A DNA stretch of 12,286 bases from Ktedonobacteraceae bacterium. GTDB taxonomy: Bacteria > Chloroflexota > Ktedonobacteria > Ktedonobacterales > Ktedonobacteraceae. Under the pieces are notes generated by a model. That model was given only the letters and a program-made list of their open reading frames with translations, made no database searches and had not been told where the DNA came from. The position numbers and the translations under genes are program-made. Below, in pieces: positions 6,809 through 12,286 of the stretch. The stretch's first letter is position 1. Each line of letters opens with the position of its first letter. The stretch is taken from contig JADBKA010000134.1 of assembly GCA_014896635.1 (NCBI GenBank), positions 1 through 12,286 on the forward strand, given 5' to 3'.

Positions 6809-6875
6809 GCCAGCAATGGCACCGGCATTCTCTCCATTGATCGTTTCACACTGATAATGATTTAAAGGATGGTCT

Positions 6876-7274
6876 ATGCGACTCAGTCTGTTGCCTGACA
6901 GCCTCAGCGTTTGTCGCCTTTCGCCACAGCATGAAGTTCCCTCATGGGCATGGGAACGCAGGCACTTTCTTTCCGTCACGTACACGACAGACGAGCTTTC
7001 TATCGTCTGCTCGACGGATATCGTTCCTACTGATGTTTCTTGCGAAAGAGATTGGCGAGCCTTCAAGGTACTGGGACCACTCGATTTCTCGCTGACCGGC
7101 CTGCTCACTACGCTGGCAAATCCGCTGGCAGTGAACGATATACCCATTTTCGCTATCTCAACGTTCGATACCGATTACATCCTGGTCAAAGAACCGCACG
7201 TCTCACGTGCAAGAAAAATATTAGAGCAACAGGGTCATACCTTCGATAACCAGGTGGGTCATTCGCTCAGGTAG
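6876..7274 (+). CDS. ACT-domain protein
   Basis: A 132-aa soluble protein that appears to be two ACT-like halves: residues 1-60 (LPDSLSVCRL, FLSVTYTTDELSIVC, VPTDVSCERDWRAFKV) and 61-125 (GPLDFSLTGLLTTLANPLA, IPIFAISTFDTDYILVKE). This pattern, including GPLDFSLTG and the FAISTFDTDY strand, is characteristic of a stand-alone ACT-domain family believed to bind amino acids or act as small allosteric sensors; no enzyme domain is attached. The start has AAAGGA about 7-8 bases upstream. It sits alone, converging on the GNAT gene 22 bp away, behind a long repeat-rich leader region and a candidate operator. The ligand is unknown. Confidence 0.82.
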   Translation: MRLSLLPDSLSVCRLSPQHEVPSWAWERRHFLSVTYTTDELSIVCSTDIVPTDVSCERDWRAFKVLGPLDFSLTGLLTTLANPLAVNDIPIFAISTFDTDYILVKEPHVSRARKILEQQGHTFDNQVGHSLR

Positions 7275-7296
7275 CAGCGCATTCCCACTGGCGAGA

Positions 7297-7794
7297 TCAC
7301 GGCATGTGGCGTGTAAGGGGGAGTTCCAGCTCGATTTCGTCGCGGACGGGAATGCCATGTTCCCCGACCAGGGGAATCTGTGGCTTTAACTTACGCGCCT
7401 GCTCAACTGCATCACGATAGATGGCGACGAGTTTAAAGCCACGCTTCTGATAGAAACGTAGTGCGTTCAGATTGTCGTTGGTAGTGACCAGCCAGAGACG
7501 CTGGCAACCTGCCCGCCGGGCCACTGCCTTGACGGCTTCGATCAAGGCAGTGCCGATTCCCCGCTTTTCGTATACACTATCCAGACTCACGATTTCGCAC
7601 GCAGGTCCCTGGATACTGTACGTGATCAGGCCAACGTACCCCTGTCCATCAAAAGCAGCAAAGCCGGGCAATGCGGTCAGATCATACACACAGCCATGAG
7701 CGACAATCACAGGCGCTCCCCATCGCTGACCGGCAAAGCTCGCTATCCAGTCACGCATAGCGCCGCTCAAGGGAGCAACCGTAATTGTGGACAT
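7297..7794 (-). CDS. GNAT-family N-acetyltransferase
   Basis: A 165-aa protein that probably transfers an acetyl group from acetyl-CoA to an unidentified amine. The central acetyl-CoA motif lies at about 66-90: strand CEIVSLDSVY, then pyrophosphate loop K77-R78-G79-I80-G81-T82 and helix ALIEAVKAVARRAG. The second motif, NDNLNALRFYQKRGF (106-120), is typical of the fold. The C-terminus (EIELELPL) supplies the last strand. On the minus strand AGGAG lies about 12-13 bases before the ATG, which is rather far; no better start is evident. It is divergent from the ECF sigma gene, with 197 bp between the starts, and converges on the ACT-domain gene. Confidence 0.9.
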   Translation of the reverse strand: MSTITVAPLSGAMRDWIASFAGQRWGAPVIVAHGCVYDLTALPGFAAFDGQGYVGLITYSIQGPACEIVSLDSVYEKRGIGTALIEAVKAVARRAGCQRLWLVTTNDNLNALRFYQKRGFKLVAIYRDAVEQARKLKPQIPLVGEHGIPVRDEIELELPLTRHMP

Positions 7795-7907
7795 ACGCGG
7801 ACACGATCTCCTGCTTCCCTGAAAAGGACCTGTTGAAGACTCTTTTTCTTAGCAAGGTACCACATTTCTGGCGTGGCCGGGGAGTCGCTGTCCAGCAGGT
7901 CCTGTCC

Positions 7908-7934
7908 TGTAACATTTTCTTTATTGCAGCGATA
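7908..7934 (+). promoter_or_regulatory. Candidate ECF-type promoter of the sigma gene
   Basis: TGTAAC (7908-7913) and CGATA (7930-7934) are 16 bp apart, resembling the AAC-type -35 and CGxx-type -10 boxes used by many ECF sigma factors, about 60 bp upstream of the sigma start. Autoregulation is common in this family. This is a short motif match only. Confidence 0.3.
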
Positions 7935-7943
7935 GCTCAGAAT

Positions 7944-7966
7944 GAGATCGCCAATGGCGAGATCTC
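7944..7966. promoter_or_regulatory. Inverted repeat in the sigma gene leader
   Basis: GAGATC-GCCA (7944-7953), one base, then TGGC-ga-GATCTC (7955-7966): ten pairs interrupted by a 2-nt bulge. It ends 25 bp before the sigma start codon, just downstream of the candidate ECF promoter, so it could be an operator or a leader hairpin. Confidence 0.35.
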
Positions 7967-7991
7967 AAATAGACTAATCGCAGAGGAACGT

Positions 7992-8543
7992 ATGCAACGG
8001 CTAAGATGTCCACCAGGCTTCCCAGGCCCCCATGATCACCAGGCTATTGCCGCCCTCTATCAACGTCACGCGCCAACCATTCTGACTTTTATTCGCCGGC
8101 AAGTCCCGACACGGGAAGATGCAGAGGACCTGCTGCTGGATGTATTTGTGGCCGCACTGGAGAACGAGAAACTGAGAACGCTGGAACCGGAAAAGCAACT
8201 GGCCTGGCTGCGACGAGTCGCGCACAACAAGCTCAATGACTACTATCGCCGCGCTCACCGCCGACCTGCCGTTCCTCTCGATGAAACCGTAGAAATGCTC
8301 TACGATAATGACCTTGCTCCTGAACAGATGGCATTGCGCCAGGAGGCCCATGCACAACTGCGGGCGCAACTTTCGTCCCTGCCGGAGTTGCAGCAAAACA
8401 TCCTGCGCTTACGCTTTGCCAACGGCCTGCGCTGCGCGGAAATTGCCAGGAGAGTGAATAAAAGCGAGGGAGCCGTGCGTACTCTTCTCTCACGCTCCTT
8501 GAGCCTTTTGCGCAGTATCTATGCAGACGAGAGAGAGGTATAG
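7992..8543 (+). CDS. ECF-type RNA polymerase sigma factor
   Basis: A 183-aa alternative sigma factor directing RNA polymerase to a small regulon. Region 2 lies at about 20-90: ALYQRHAPTILTFIRRQV, the core-binding DAEDLLLDVFVAAL helix, and WLRRVAHNKLNDYYRR for -10 recognition. Region 4 lies at about 126-176: LSSLPELQQNILRLRF followed by the helix-turn-helix CAEIARRVNKSEGAVRTLLSRSLSLLR for -35 recognition. Region 3 is absent, as usual for ECF factors. I chose ATG 7992 because AGAGGA lies 4-5 bases upstream and the conserved fold begins shortly after; the open frame extends back to 7785 but those 69 residues resemble nothing and overlap the GNAT start. The stop is 2 bp before the propeller protein gene, a tight pairing typical of a sigma factor with its controlling membrane protein. 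Confidence 0.93.
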   Translation: MQRLRCPPGFPGPHDHQAIAALYQRHAPTILTFIRRQVPTREDAEDLLLDVFVAALENEKLRTLEPEKQLAWLRRVAHNKLNDYYRRAHRRPAVPLDETVEMLYDNDLAPEQMALRQEAHAQLRAQLSSLPELQQNILRLRFANGLRCAEIARRVNKSEGAVRTLLSRSLSLLRSIYADEREV

Positions 8544-8545
8544 CA

Positions 8546-10138
8546 ATGTACAGACCAGAAGACCGGTTTCATCCCGAAACAATTGATGACCAGATAGAAT
8601 TTCTCTCGCAGAGCATACGACATAAGCAGCCAGTAACTCCTGATGAGCGGCTCGTGTACGATCTGTACCAGGTGTACAGCGAGGATACGCAGACGCTGGA
8701 AAATGTATGGACACGCCTGACCGCATACACAGAACACAGCACGCCGGAAGCGATGGAACGCAAGCGCCAGCAAAATGCATACACAGACAGGAGAAGAACA
8801 ATGCATCTTATCGAAAGGAATCGAGCGGAGAAAAACGAGCATGCTGCTAAGCGTTCTTTCACACGATACCTGACGATAGCCGTAGCGGTGCTACTGGCAG
8901 TCCTGCTCATCGGCAGTACCGTGCTGGTTTTGAATGCGGTGCGCCATCAGGGAAGCGGCCTCGCGGGACCCGGCCACACGAATGCAGGAAATACTCTATC
9001 AAATGCCTCGTCGAACCGGGCAGGTTCAGCAGTACCCACACCACTTCCAGCAACGCCTGCCGGCCTCTACGGCTGCACCACGAACGGCGTACACCGCGCA
9101 GACGCGCTCAATGGACGGACAATCTGGAACTATGCGCTTCCCCCCGATCCCGCTGCCAGCGGACGCCCCGGCAGCTTCTCCTCACTCAGTTGCCAGAAAT
9201 TGCTGTTTGCAAAAAGCGTGGCCTACGCTGCGGTGAGCGGCGGCTCCCCGGCCAGAGCATTTGTGCTGGCGCTCGATGCAGAGAGCGGCAAACTCAACTG
9301 GAAATATGATCTGAAAGGAGCATCAGAGATCAGCGACATGGCAATAGAGGGGGAATTGCTCTACGTCGGTACACATCCCGCGAACTCCTCAGCGATCAGG
9401 AACGTTATTGCGCTGAACCTCGATGGCACCGAGCGCGCAAGGTATCAGGTGCCGGCGGGACGTATGGCACTGGCAGGCAACACGCTGTATGTGACAGCTT
9501 CTGACGGTCCCCACGCTTTCAGTCTGCCGGATGGCAAACAGCTCTGGCACACACCGTTCACTAACCTGGGAGCTAACCCCACGTATATTGTCGATGGAGT
9601 GCTCTACACTTCCTACTCCAAGGGCAACAAGACCGGCGGACCGCGTTCCGGGGCAGTGGTCGCATTTGATGCGAAAAACGGGCAGCAACTGTGGCTCTCC
9701 CCGCCGACAGCCGATTACATCTTTGATCTCACCGTCGCCAATGGCGTCGTCTACTTCGGCTCGCAGGATCAATGGCTCTACGCCTACGACGCGAAAAAGG
9801 GAAAGCAGCTCTGGAAGCATAACGTCGGCGGGATCATAGATCATGCGCCAGTGGTTGATGAGCATGGAACGCTGTACGCCTCGGCCTACACCGGCAGTAC
9901 AGGGACTTTCGGTGGCGTGGTGGCTGTGAAGGCTGCCAGCGGCAGCGAAATATGGCGGGCTACTATCTCTGGCGGCTCAATGATAGCCCCGGCGGTGGCA
10001 AACGGCGTTGTCTTTGCCGCCAACATCAGAGTATACGCTTTCAATACCTCTAACGGGACGCTGCTCTGGAGTACCTCTCCTTCTCAAAAGAATCCGCCGC
10101 TGATCCCAAGTACACCCGTATCGCTGACTGCCTTCTAA
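8546..10138 (+). CDS. Membrane-anchored PQQ-like beta-propeller protein, probable anti-sigma or sensor partner
   Basis: A 530-aa single-pass protein. Residues 1-107 are charged, mostly helical and probably cytoplasmic; 108-130 (YLTIAVAVLLAVLLIGSTVLVLN) is one membrane helix; 133-170 is a Gly/Ser/Asn/Pro linker; 172-530 is an outside beta-propeller. Seven copies of the PQQ-type signature G-x-x-x/L-W occur at G190 (GRTIW), G248 (GKLNW), G330 (GKQLW), G379 (GQQLW), G419 (GKQLW), G466 (GSEIW) and G504 (GTLLW), enough for a seven- or eight-bladed ring. The gene follows the ECF sigma gene by 2 bp, with its GAGAGAGG site inside the sigma 3' end, so it is translationally coupled. Inference: the cytoplasmic part binds the sigma factor and the propeller senses something outside. 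The usual zinc-finger anti-sigma motif (HxxxCxxC) is absent; there is no cysteine in the cytoplasmic part. Cofactor binding is not shown. Confidence 0.87.
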   Translation: MYRPEDRFHPETIDDQIEFLSQSIRHKQPVTPDERLVYDLYQVYSEDTQTLENVWTRLTAYTEHSTPEAMERKRQQNAYTDRRRTMHLIERNRAEKNEHAAKRSFTRYLTIAVAVLLAVLLIGSTVLVLNAVRHQGSGLAGPGHTNAGNTLSNASSNRAGSAVPTPLPATPAGLYGCTTNGVHRADALNGRTIWNYALPPDPAASGRPGSFSSLSCQKLLFAKSVAYAAVSGGSPARAFVLALDAESGKLNWKYDLKGASEISDMAIEGELLYVGTHPANSSAIRNVIALNLDGTERARYQVPAGRMALAGNTLYVTASDGPHAFSLPDGKQLWHTPFTNLGANPTYIVDGVLYTSYSKGNKTGGPRSGAVVAFDAKNGQQLWLSPPTADYIFDLTVANGVVYFGSQDQWLYAYDAKKGKQLWKHNVGGIIDHAPVVDEHGTLYASAYTGSTGTFGGVVAVKAASGSEIWRATISGGSMIAPAVANGVVFAANIRVYAFNTSNGTLLWSTSPSQKNPPLIPSTPVSLTAF

Positions 10139-10154
10139 CGCACCAGTAGTGAGA

Positions 10155-10194
10155 AAGGCGATACACCCACTGCGTGTAGTGGATGCATCGCCTT
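10155..10194 (+). terminator. Hairpin terminator after the sigma/propeller operon
   Basis: AAGGCGAT (10155-10162) pairs with ATCGCCTT (10187-10194). The stem continues inward through two C-G/A-T pairs flanked by single mismatches to CCACT with AGTGG, closing a 6-nt loop. It begins 17 bp after the stop codon and is followed by a modest T-rich run (CTGTTC). It is a plausible intrinsic terminator, separating this operon from the promoter of the next gene. Confidence 0.6.
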
Positions 10195-10203
10195 CTGTTC
10201 GCG

Positions 10204-10232
10204 TTGACACAACACCTGTCCCGCGCTACACT
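10204..10232 (+). promoter_or_regulatory. Strong sigma-70-type promoter
   Basis: A perfect -35 box TTGACA (10204-10209), a 17-bp spacer and TACACT (10227-10232) give a near-ideal housekeeping promoter. The predicted start near 10239 leaves a leader of about 29 nt before ATG 10268. It lies just after the preceding operon's hairpin, so the hydrolase gene is independently transcribed. Confidence 0.7.
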
Positions 10233-10267
10233 GGCAGCGACACCACGATGAGAGGTAAGAAAGACCG

Positions 10268-10999
10268 ATGAGTCTGCTCACATTGCTAGGGACCGGAACA
10301 TGCCAGATTGAATTTGAGCGCCGCGCCTCAAGCGCACTGCTGGAACTGGACGGCACTCGCCTGTTGTTCGATTGCGGACACGGAGTAGTACAGCGCCTGC
10401 TGGAGGCGGGAGTGCGCCATAATCAGTTGCACCATATCGTGCTCTCGCATTTCCACCCCGATCACGTCTCCGACCTGGTGCCTTTCATGCAGGCCGGCGC
10501 ATGGTCGAGGCGCGATCCGCGCACAACCGATCTGCACATCTATGGTCCCGCCGGCGTGCGGACTGTGATAGATGGGTTAATGACGGTTTTTCACGCGAAC
10601 AGCTTTCAGCAGCCGTCATACACCGTAGTTGTACACGAAATAACAGAAGAGGCGTTCGAGATAGAGGATAAGCGATTCGAGTTCATGAGCCTGCCACCGG
10701 CTGGCAATCACGGGCTGCGCTTCACCTGGCAGGGCCGCCGCTATGCGCTGACGGGCGATTCCTACTTTCACGAAGAGGAGATCGCTTTTCTCAAAGATGT
10801 TGACCTGGCCGTGATTGATTCAGGCCACATCGAAGACGCTGAAATCGTGGCGCTGGCAATAGCCTCACAGGCCAGATGCATCGTGTGCTCCCATCTCTAT
10901 CGTGAGCTGGACGAGGCAGCTCTCCAGACTCAGGCCAGGCATGGCGGCTACACCGGCACCATTCTTGTCGGGCAGGACCTGATGTCGTTTGTGCTGTAG
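10268..10999 (+). CDS. RNase Z-like metallo-beta-lactamase-fold hydrolase
   Basis: A 243-aa cytoplasmic metal-dependent hydrolase of the RNase Z/arylsulfatase-like branch of the MBL fold. Seen: LLGTGTC start strand (5-11), LLFDCGHGVVQRLLEAG (32-48), the metal motif H61-F-H63-P-D65-H66 in LSHFHPDHVSDL, H148 in PAGNHGLRF, T162-G163-D164-S165, and H209 in VCSHLY. Together these give the usual two-zinc ligand set. Length is shorter than classical RNase Z (about 300 aa), and the flexible exosite arm that clamps tRNA is not evident, so I would not assign tRNA 3' processing; a phosphodiesterase or other ester hydrolase is equally possible. The start follows GAGAGG and AAGAAAG. Its 3' end converges on the minus-strand gene with only 16 bp between. 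Confidence 0.88.
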   Translation: MSLLTLLGTGTCQIEFERRASSALLELDGTRLLFDCGHGVVQRLLEAGVRHNQLHHIVLSHFHPDHVSDLVPFMQAGAWSRRDPRTTDLHIYGPAGVRTVIDGLMTVFHANSFQQPSYTVVVHEITEEAFEIEDKRFEFMSLPPAGNHGLRFTWQGRRYALTGDSYFHEEEIAFLKDVDLAVIDSGHIEDAEIVALAIASQARCIVCSHLYRELDEAALQTQARHGGYTGTILVGQDLMSFVL

Positions 11000-11015
11000 A
11001 ACTGCCTGCTACCGA

Positions 11016-12254
11016 TCAATTGCCATACGTCACCACCATCGGTGGCGGGTCCAGCTTGAGCACTTCCGCCGGAGTCATCAAGCGTGTTCTGGCTTCGAGC
11101 TTGTAAAACAACTTGAAGCCGCCGTAGAGAAAGTTACCGTAAGCTTCCATATCCTGCTGAACCCACTGACTGTACTGCTGCTTTTTATCCTCAATATCAC
11201 CTGCATAGCCGCCAACACTGTCAACATGAACAACAACATCCACTCGTGGGTCGAAAAGCAGGTTGCGCTTATCTGCTATTTCTGCCTGTGCAGGATCATA
11301 GGGGTTTTTCAGGGTATCACCGGTGGGACGGTACTGGTGAATAATCAGAATTTTGCGTGGAACATGGTATTGCATGGGAATTTCCGCGACGGCCCGGATA
11401 ATCGGGTTCAGATCCGAAGCTCGTACATTACTGAGATTGACGCCGGGGATGCCGTCGTGGCGCGGGAACATCCACTCCGGGTCGATGGCCATATGCACAA
11501 ACGAATATTTCTGAAGATATGGTAAAAAGAAGTTGACCTCTTGCATCACAGGCGCCTGCCCGAAGTTGAGATCCAGAAAGAGCAGAAGATCGTGCTGCTG
11601 ACAGAAGTCGATATAGCTTTGAATGGTGGCGGCATCAACATGATGACTGTAGTTGTGCTCTGGACCGGGGAACGAATCGGGGACACTGACAACCAGGTCA
11701 ATGCCCAGTTGAACGGGGTGTGCCGGGTCCAGTTGCTCATAGGCAGCCCCTTGCTGCTTCAGTCTGGAGAACATAGCATCATTGATGACATAAGCAGGCC
11801 CGGTTGGCTCCGCACCGGGAACGCCATAGAATGCGACGATACGGTGCGTCGGTAGCACGGCTCCCTGGGCAGGGTCGAAAGTCGGTGTGGGCGTGGGCGT
11901 AGGAGTAGGCGGCCTGGCAGTCGCGCGCGGCGTTGGAGACGGAGCGGAGAGCAGCGATACGAGAGCAGGATAGCCGGAGAGAGAAGCAACAACAGCGATT
12001 CCCATGAGAACGATCAACAGGCCGACGCCTGACAGCAGGATAAGCTGAATGCGCCCACGTCTGCTGGAAAATGGGCCGGCTCGCTGAGAAGCAGGAGAAA
12101 CGCTTAAAGGTCGCGCGTCGAGAGACTCAACGTCAGGTGGTGTGCTTAAAGGCTGAGTGCCGAGAGAGGAGATTTCATGAGGAAGATCGGTGGGCGTGTT
12201 CTCAGATCTGGTACCAGGCGAATTATTTTCTTCTGGTGAATGAAGCTCATCCAT
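11016..12254 (-). CDS. Membrane-anchored surface protein with a probable TIM-barrel domain, function unknown
   Basis: A 412-aa protein in four parts: a polar, probably cytoplasmic tail rich in Pro/Ser/Thr/Glu (1-66); one membrane helix (69-92, LILLSGVGLLIVLMGIAVVA); a Pro/Thr linker (104-125) suited to crossing a cell wall; and an outside globular domain (133-412). That domain shows alternating strands and helices like a TIM barrel: HRIVAFYGVPG, LGIDLVVSV, LLLFLDLNFGQ (223-232), VHMAIDPEWMF (253-263), KILIIHQYRP (301-310), VDVVVHVDSVGGYAGD (338-353), FKLFYKLE (380-387), and a closing LDPPPMVV. The acidic pair D258/E260 at a strand end resembles glycosidase-type sites, but no catalytic assignment is safe. 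From memory, similar uncharacterised secreted proteins occur in Actinobacteria and Chloroflexota. A GAGAGG site lies 9 bases before the ATG. Confidence 0.8.
   Translation of the reverse strand: MDELHSPEENNSPGTRSENTPTDLPHEISSLGTQPLSTPPDVESLDARPLSVSPASQRAGPFSSRRGRIQLILLSGVGLLIVLMGIAVVASLSGYPALVSLLSAPSPTPRATARPPTPTPTPTPTFDPAQGAVLPTHRIVAFYGVPGAEPTGPAYVINDAMFSRLKQQGAAYEQLDPAHPVQLGIDLVVSVPDSFPGPEHNYSHHVDAATIQSYIDFCQQHDLLLFLDLNFGQAPVMQEVNFFLPYLQKYSFVHMAIDPEWMFPRHDGIPGVNLSNVRASDLNPIIRAVAEIPMQYHVPRKILIIHQYRPTGDTLKNPYDPAQAEIADKRNLLFDPRVDVVVHVDSVGGYAGDIEDKKQQYSQWVQQDMEAYGNFLYGGFKLFYKLEARTRLMTPAEVLKLDPPPMVVTYGN
11880..11912 (-). repeat. Short tandem hexamer-like repeat encoding the Pro/Thr linker
   Basis: On the minus strand this reads as repeated CCNACNCC-type units coding for alternating Pro-Thr (PPTPTPTPTPTF, about residues 115-126) of the surface protein. 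The length of such a tract can vary by slippage in steps of two residues without breaking the frame. Confidence 0.6.
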
Positions 12255-12286
12255 GTATGATTGCCTCTCAAAGGATTTGCTACATA

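Larger units (their letters stand above)
6361..6875. other. 515-bp non-coding, repeat-rich intergenic region
   Basis: Between pnkp and the ACT-domain gene I see no convincing gene. Short open frames here (for example 6511-6756) lack ribosome binding sites and recognisable protein patterns and run across the inverted repeats. The stretch holds the nested inverted repeat after pnkp, the MITE-like element, a small GC-rich hairpin, and a candidate promoter with a perfect palindrome, in that order. Confidence 0.7.

Noticed and set aside
7785..7991. Upstream extension of the sigma factor from ATG 7785
   Set aside because: The 69 extra residues are unlike ECF proteins, overlap the GNAT start, and have no good ribosome binding site; ATG 7992 does.
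10268..10999. Calling the metallo-hydrolase a true tRNA 3' processing RNase Z (rnz)
   Set aside because: The metal motifs fit, but it is short and I see no flexible-arm exosite, so only the fold-level name is supported.
10989..11525. Plus-strand open frame of 178 codons at the hydrolase 3' end
   Set aside because: It is antisense to the conserved C-terminal half of the surface protein and has no ribosome binding site or recognisable domain.
1..12286. tRNA, rRNA or CRISPR array
   Set aside because: I found no cloverleaf with the conserved T-loop GTTCRANNC pattern, no rRNA-like sequence and no regularly spaced direct repeats.

Overview
The window is about 55% G+C and packed with short-gap genes. 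The gene mix suggests a member of Chloroflexota, most likely Ktedonobacteria: a bacterial Pnkp/Hen1 RNA repair locus, an ECF sigma factor paired with a membrane-anchored PQQ-type propeller protein, and surface proteins with Pro/Thr-rich linkers. This assignment is an inference from gene content and remembered protein style, not from a marker gene or a search.

Layout. 1-1118: a lipoprotein with two copies of a Cu/Zn-SOD-like or CHRD-like domain, then a long hairpin. 1119-1691: a Nudix hydrolase. 1799-6360: a three-gene, same-strand cluster with gaps of 12-15 bp, encoding a Sua5-type threonylcarbamoyl-AMP synthase (tRNA t6A), a Hen1-derived ORF, and a full-length Pnkp RNA end-healing and sealing enzyme. 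6361-6875: a 515-bp non-coding stretch rich in inverted repeats, including a 125-bp MITE-like element and a perfect 11+3+11 palindrome behind a candidate promoter. 6876-7274: an ACT-domain protein. 7297-7794 (minus): a GNAT acetyltransferase. 7992-10138: an ECF sigma factor and, 2 bp later, a membrane protein with an outside PQQ-like propeller that is probably its regulator. 10155-10267: a hairpin and a strong sigma-70-like promoter for an RNase Z-like metallo-hydrolase (10268-10999). 11016-12254 (minus): a membrane-anchored protein with a probable TIM-barrel domain, converging on the hydrolase gene.

The most notable observation is in hen1. Its N-terminal half, the part known in related systems to activate the Pnkp ligase, is intact. 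The core of the C-terminal 2'-O-methyltransferase domain is missing. The last 70 codons of the methyltransferase survive just downstream in the -1 frame, without a stop, and end with a normal stop 12 bp before pnkp. If the sequence is right, a deletion has turned a repair-and-mark system into one that can probably repair cut RNA but no longer methylates the repair site. A Sua5 gene in the same cluster adds a second link to the tRNA anticodon loop.
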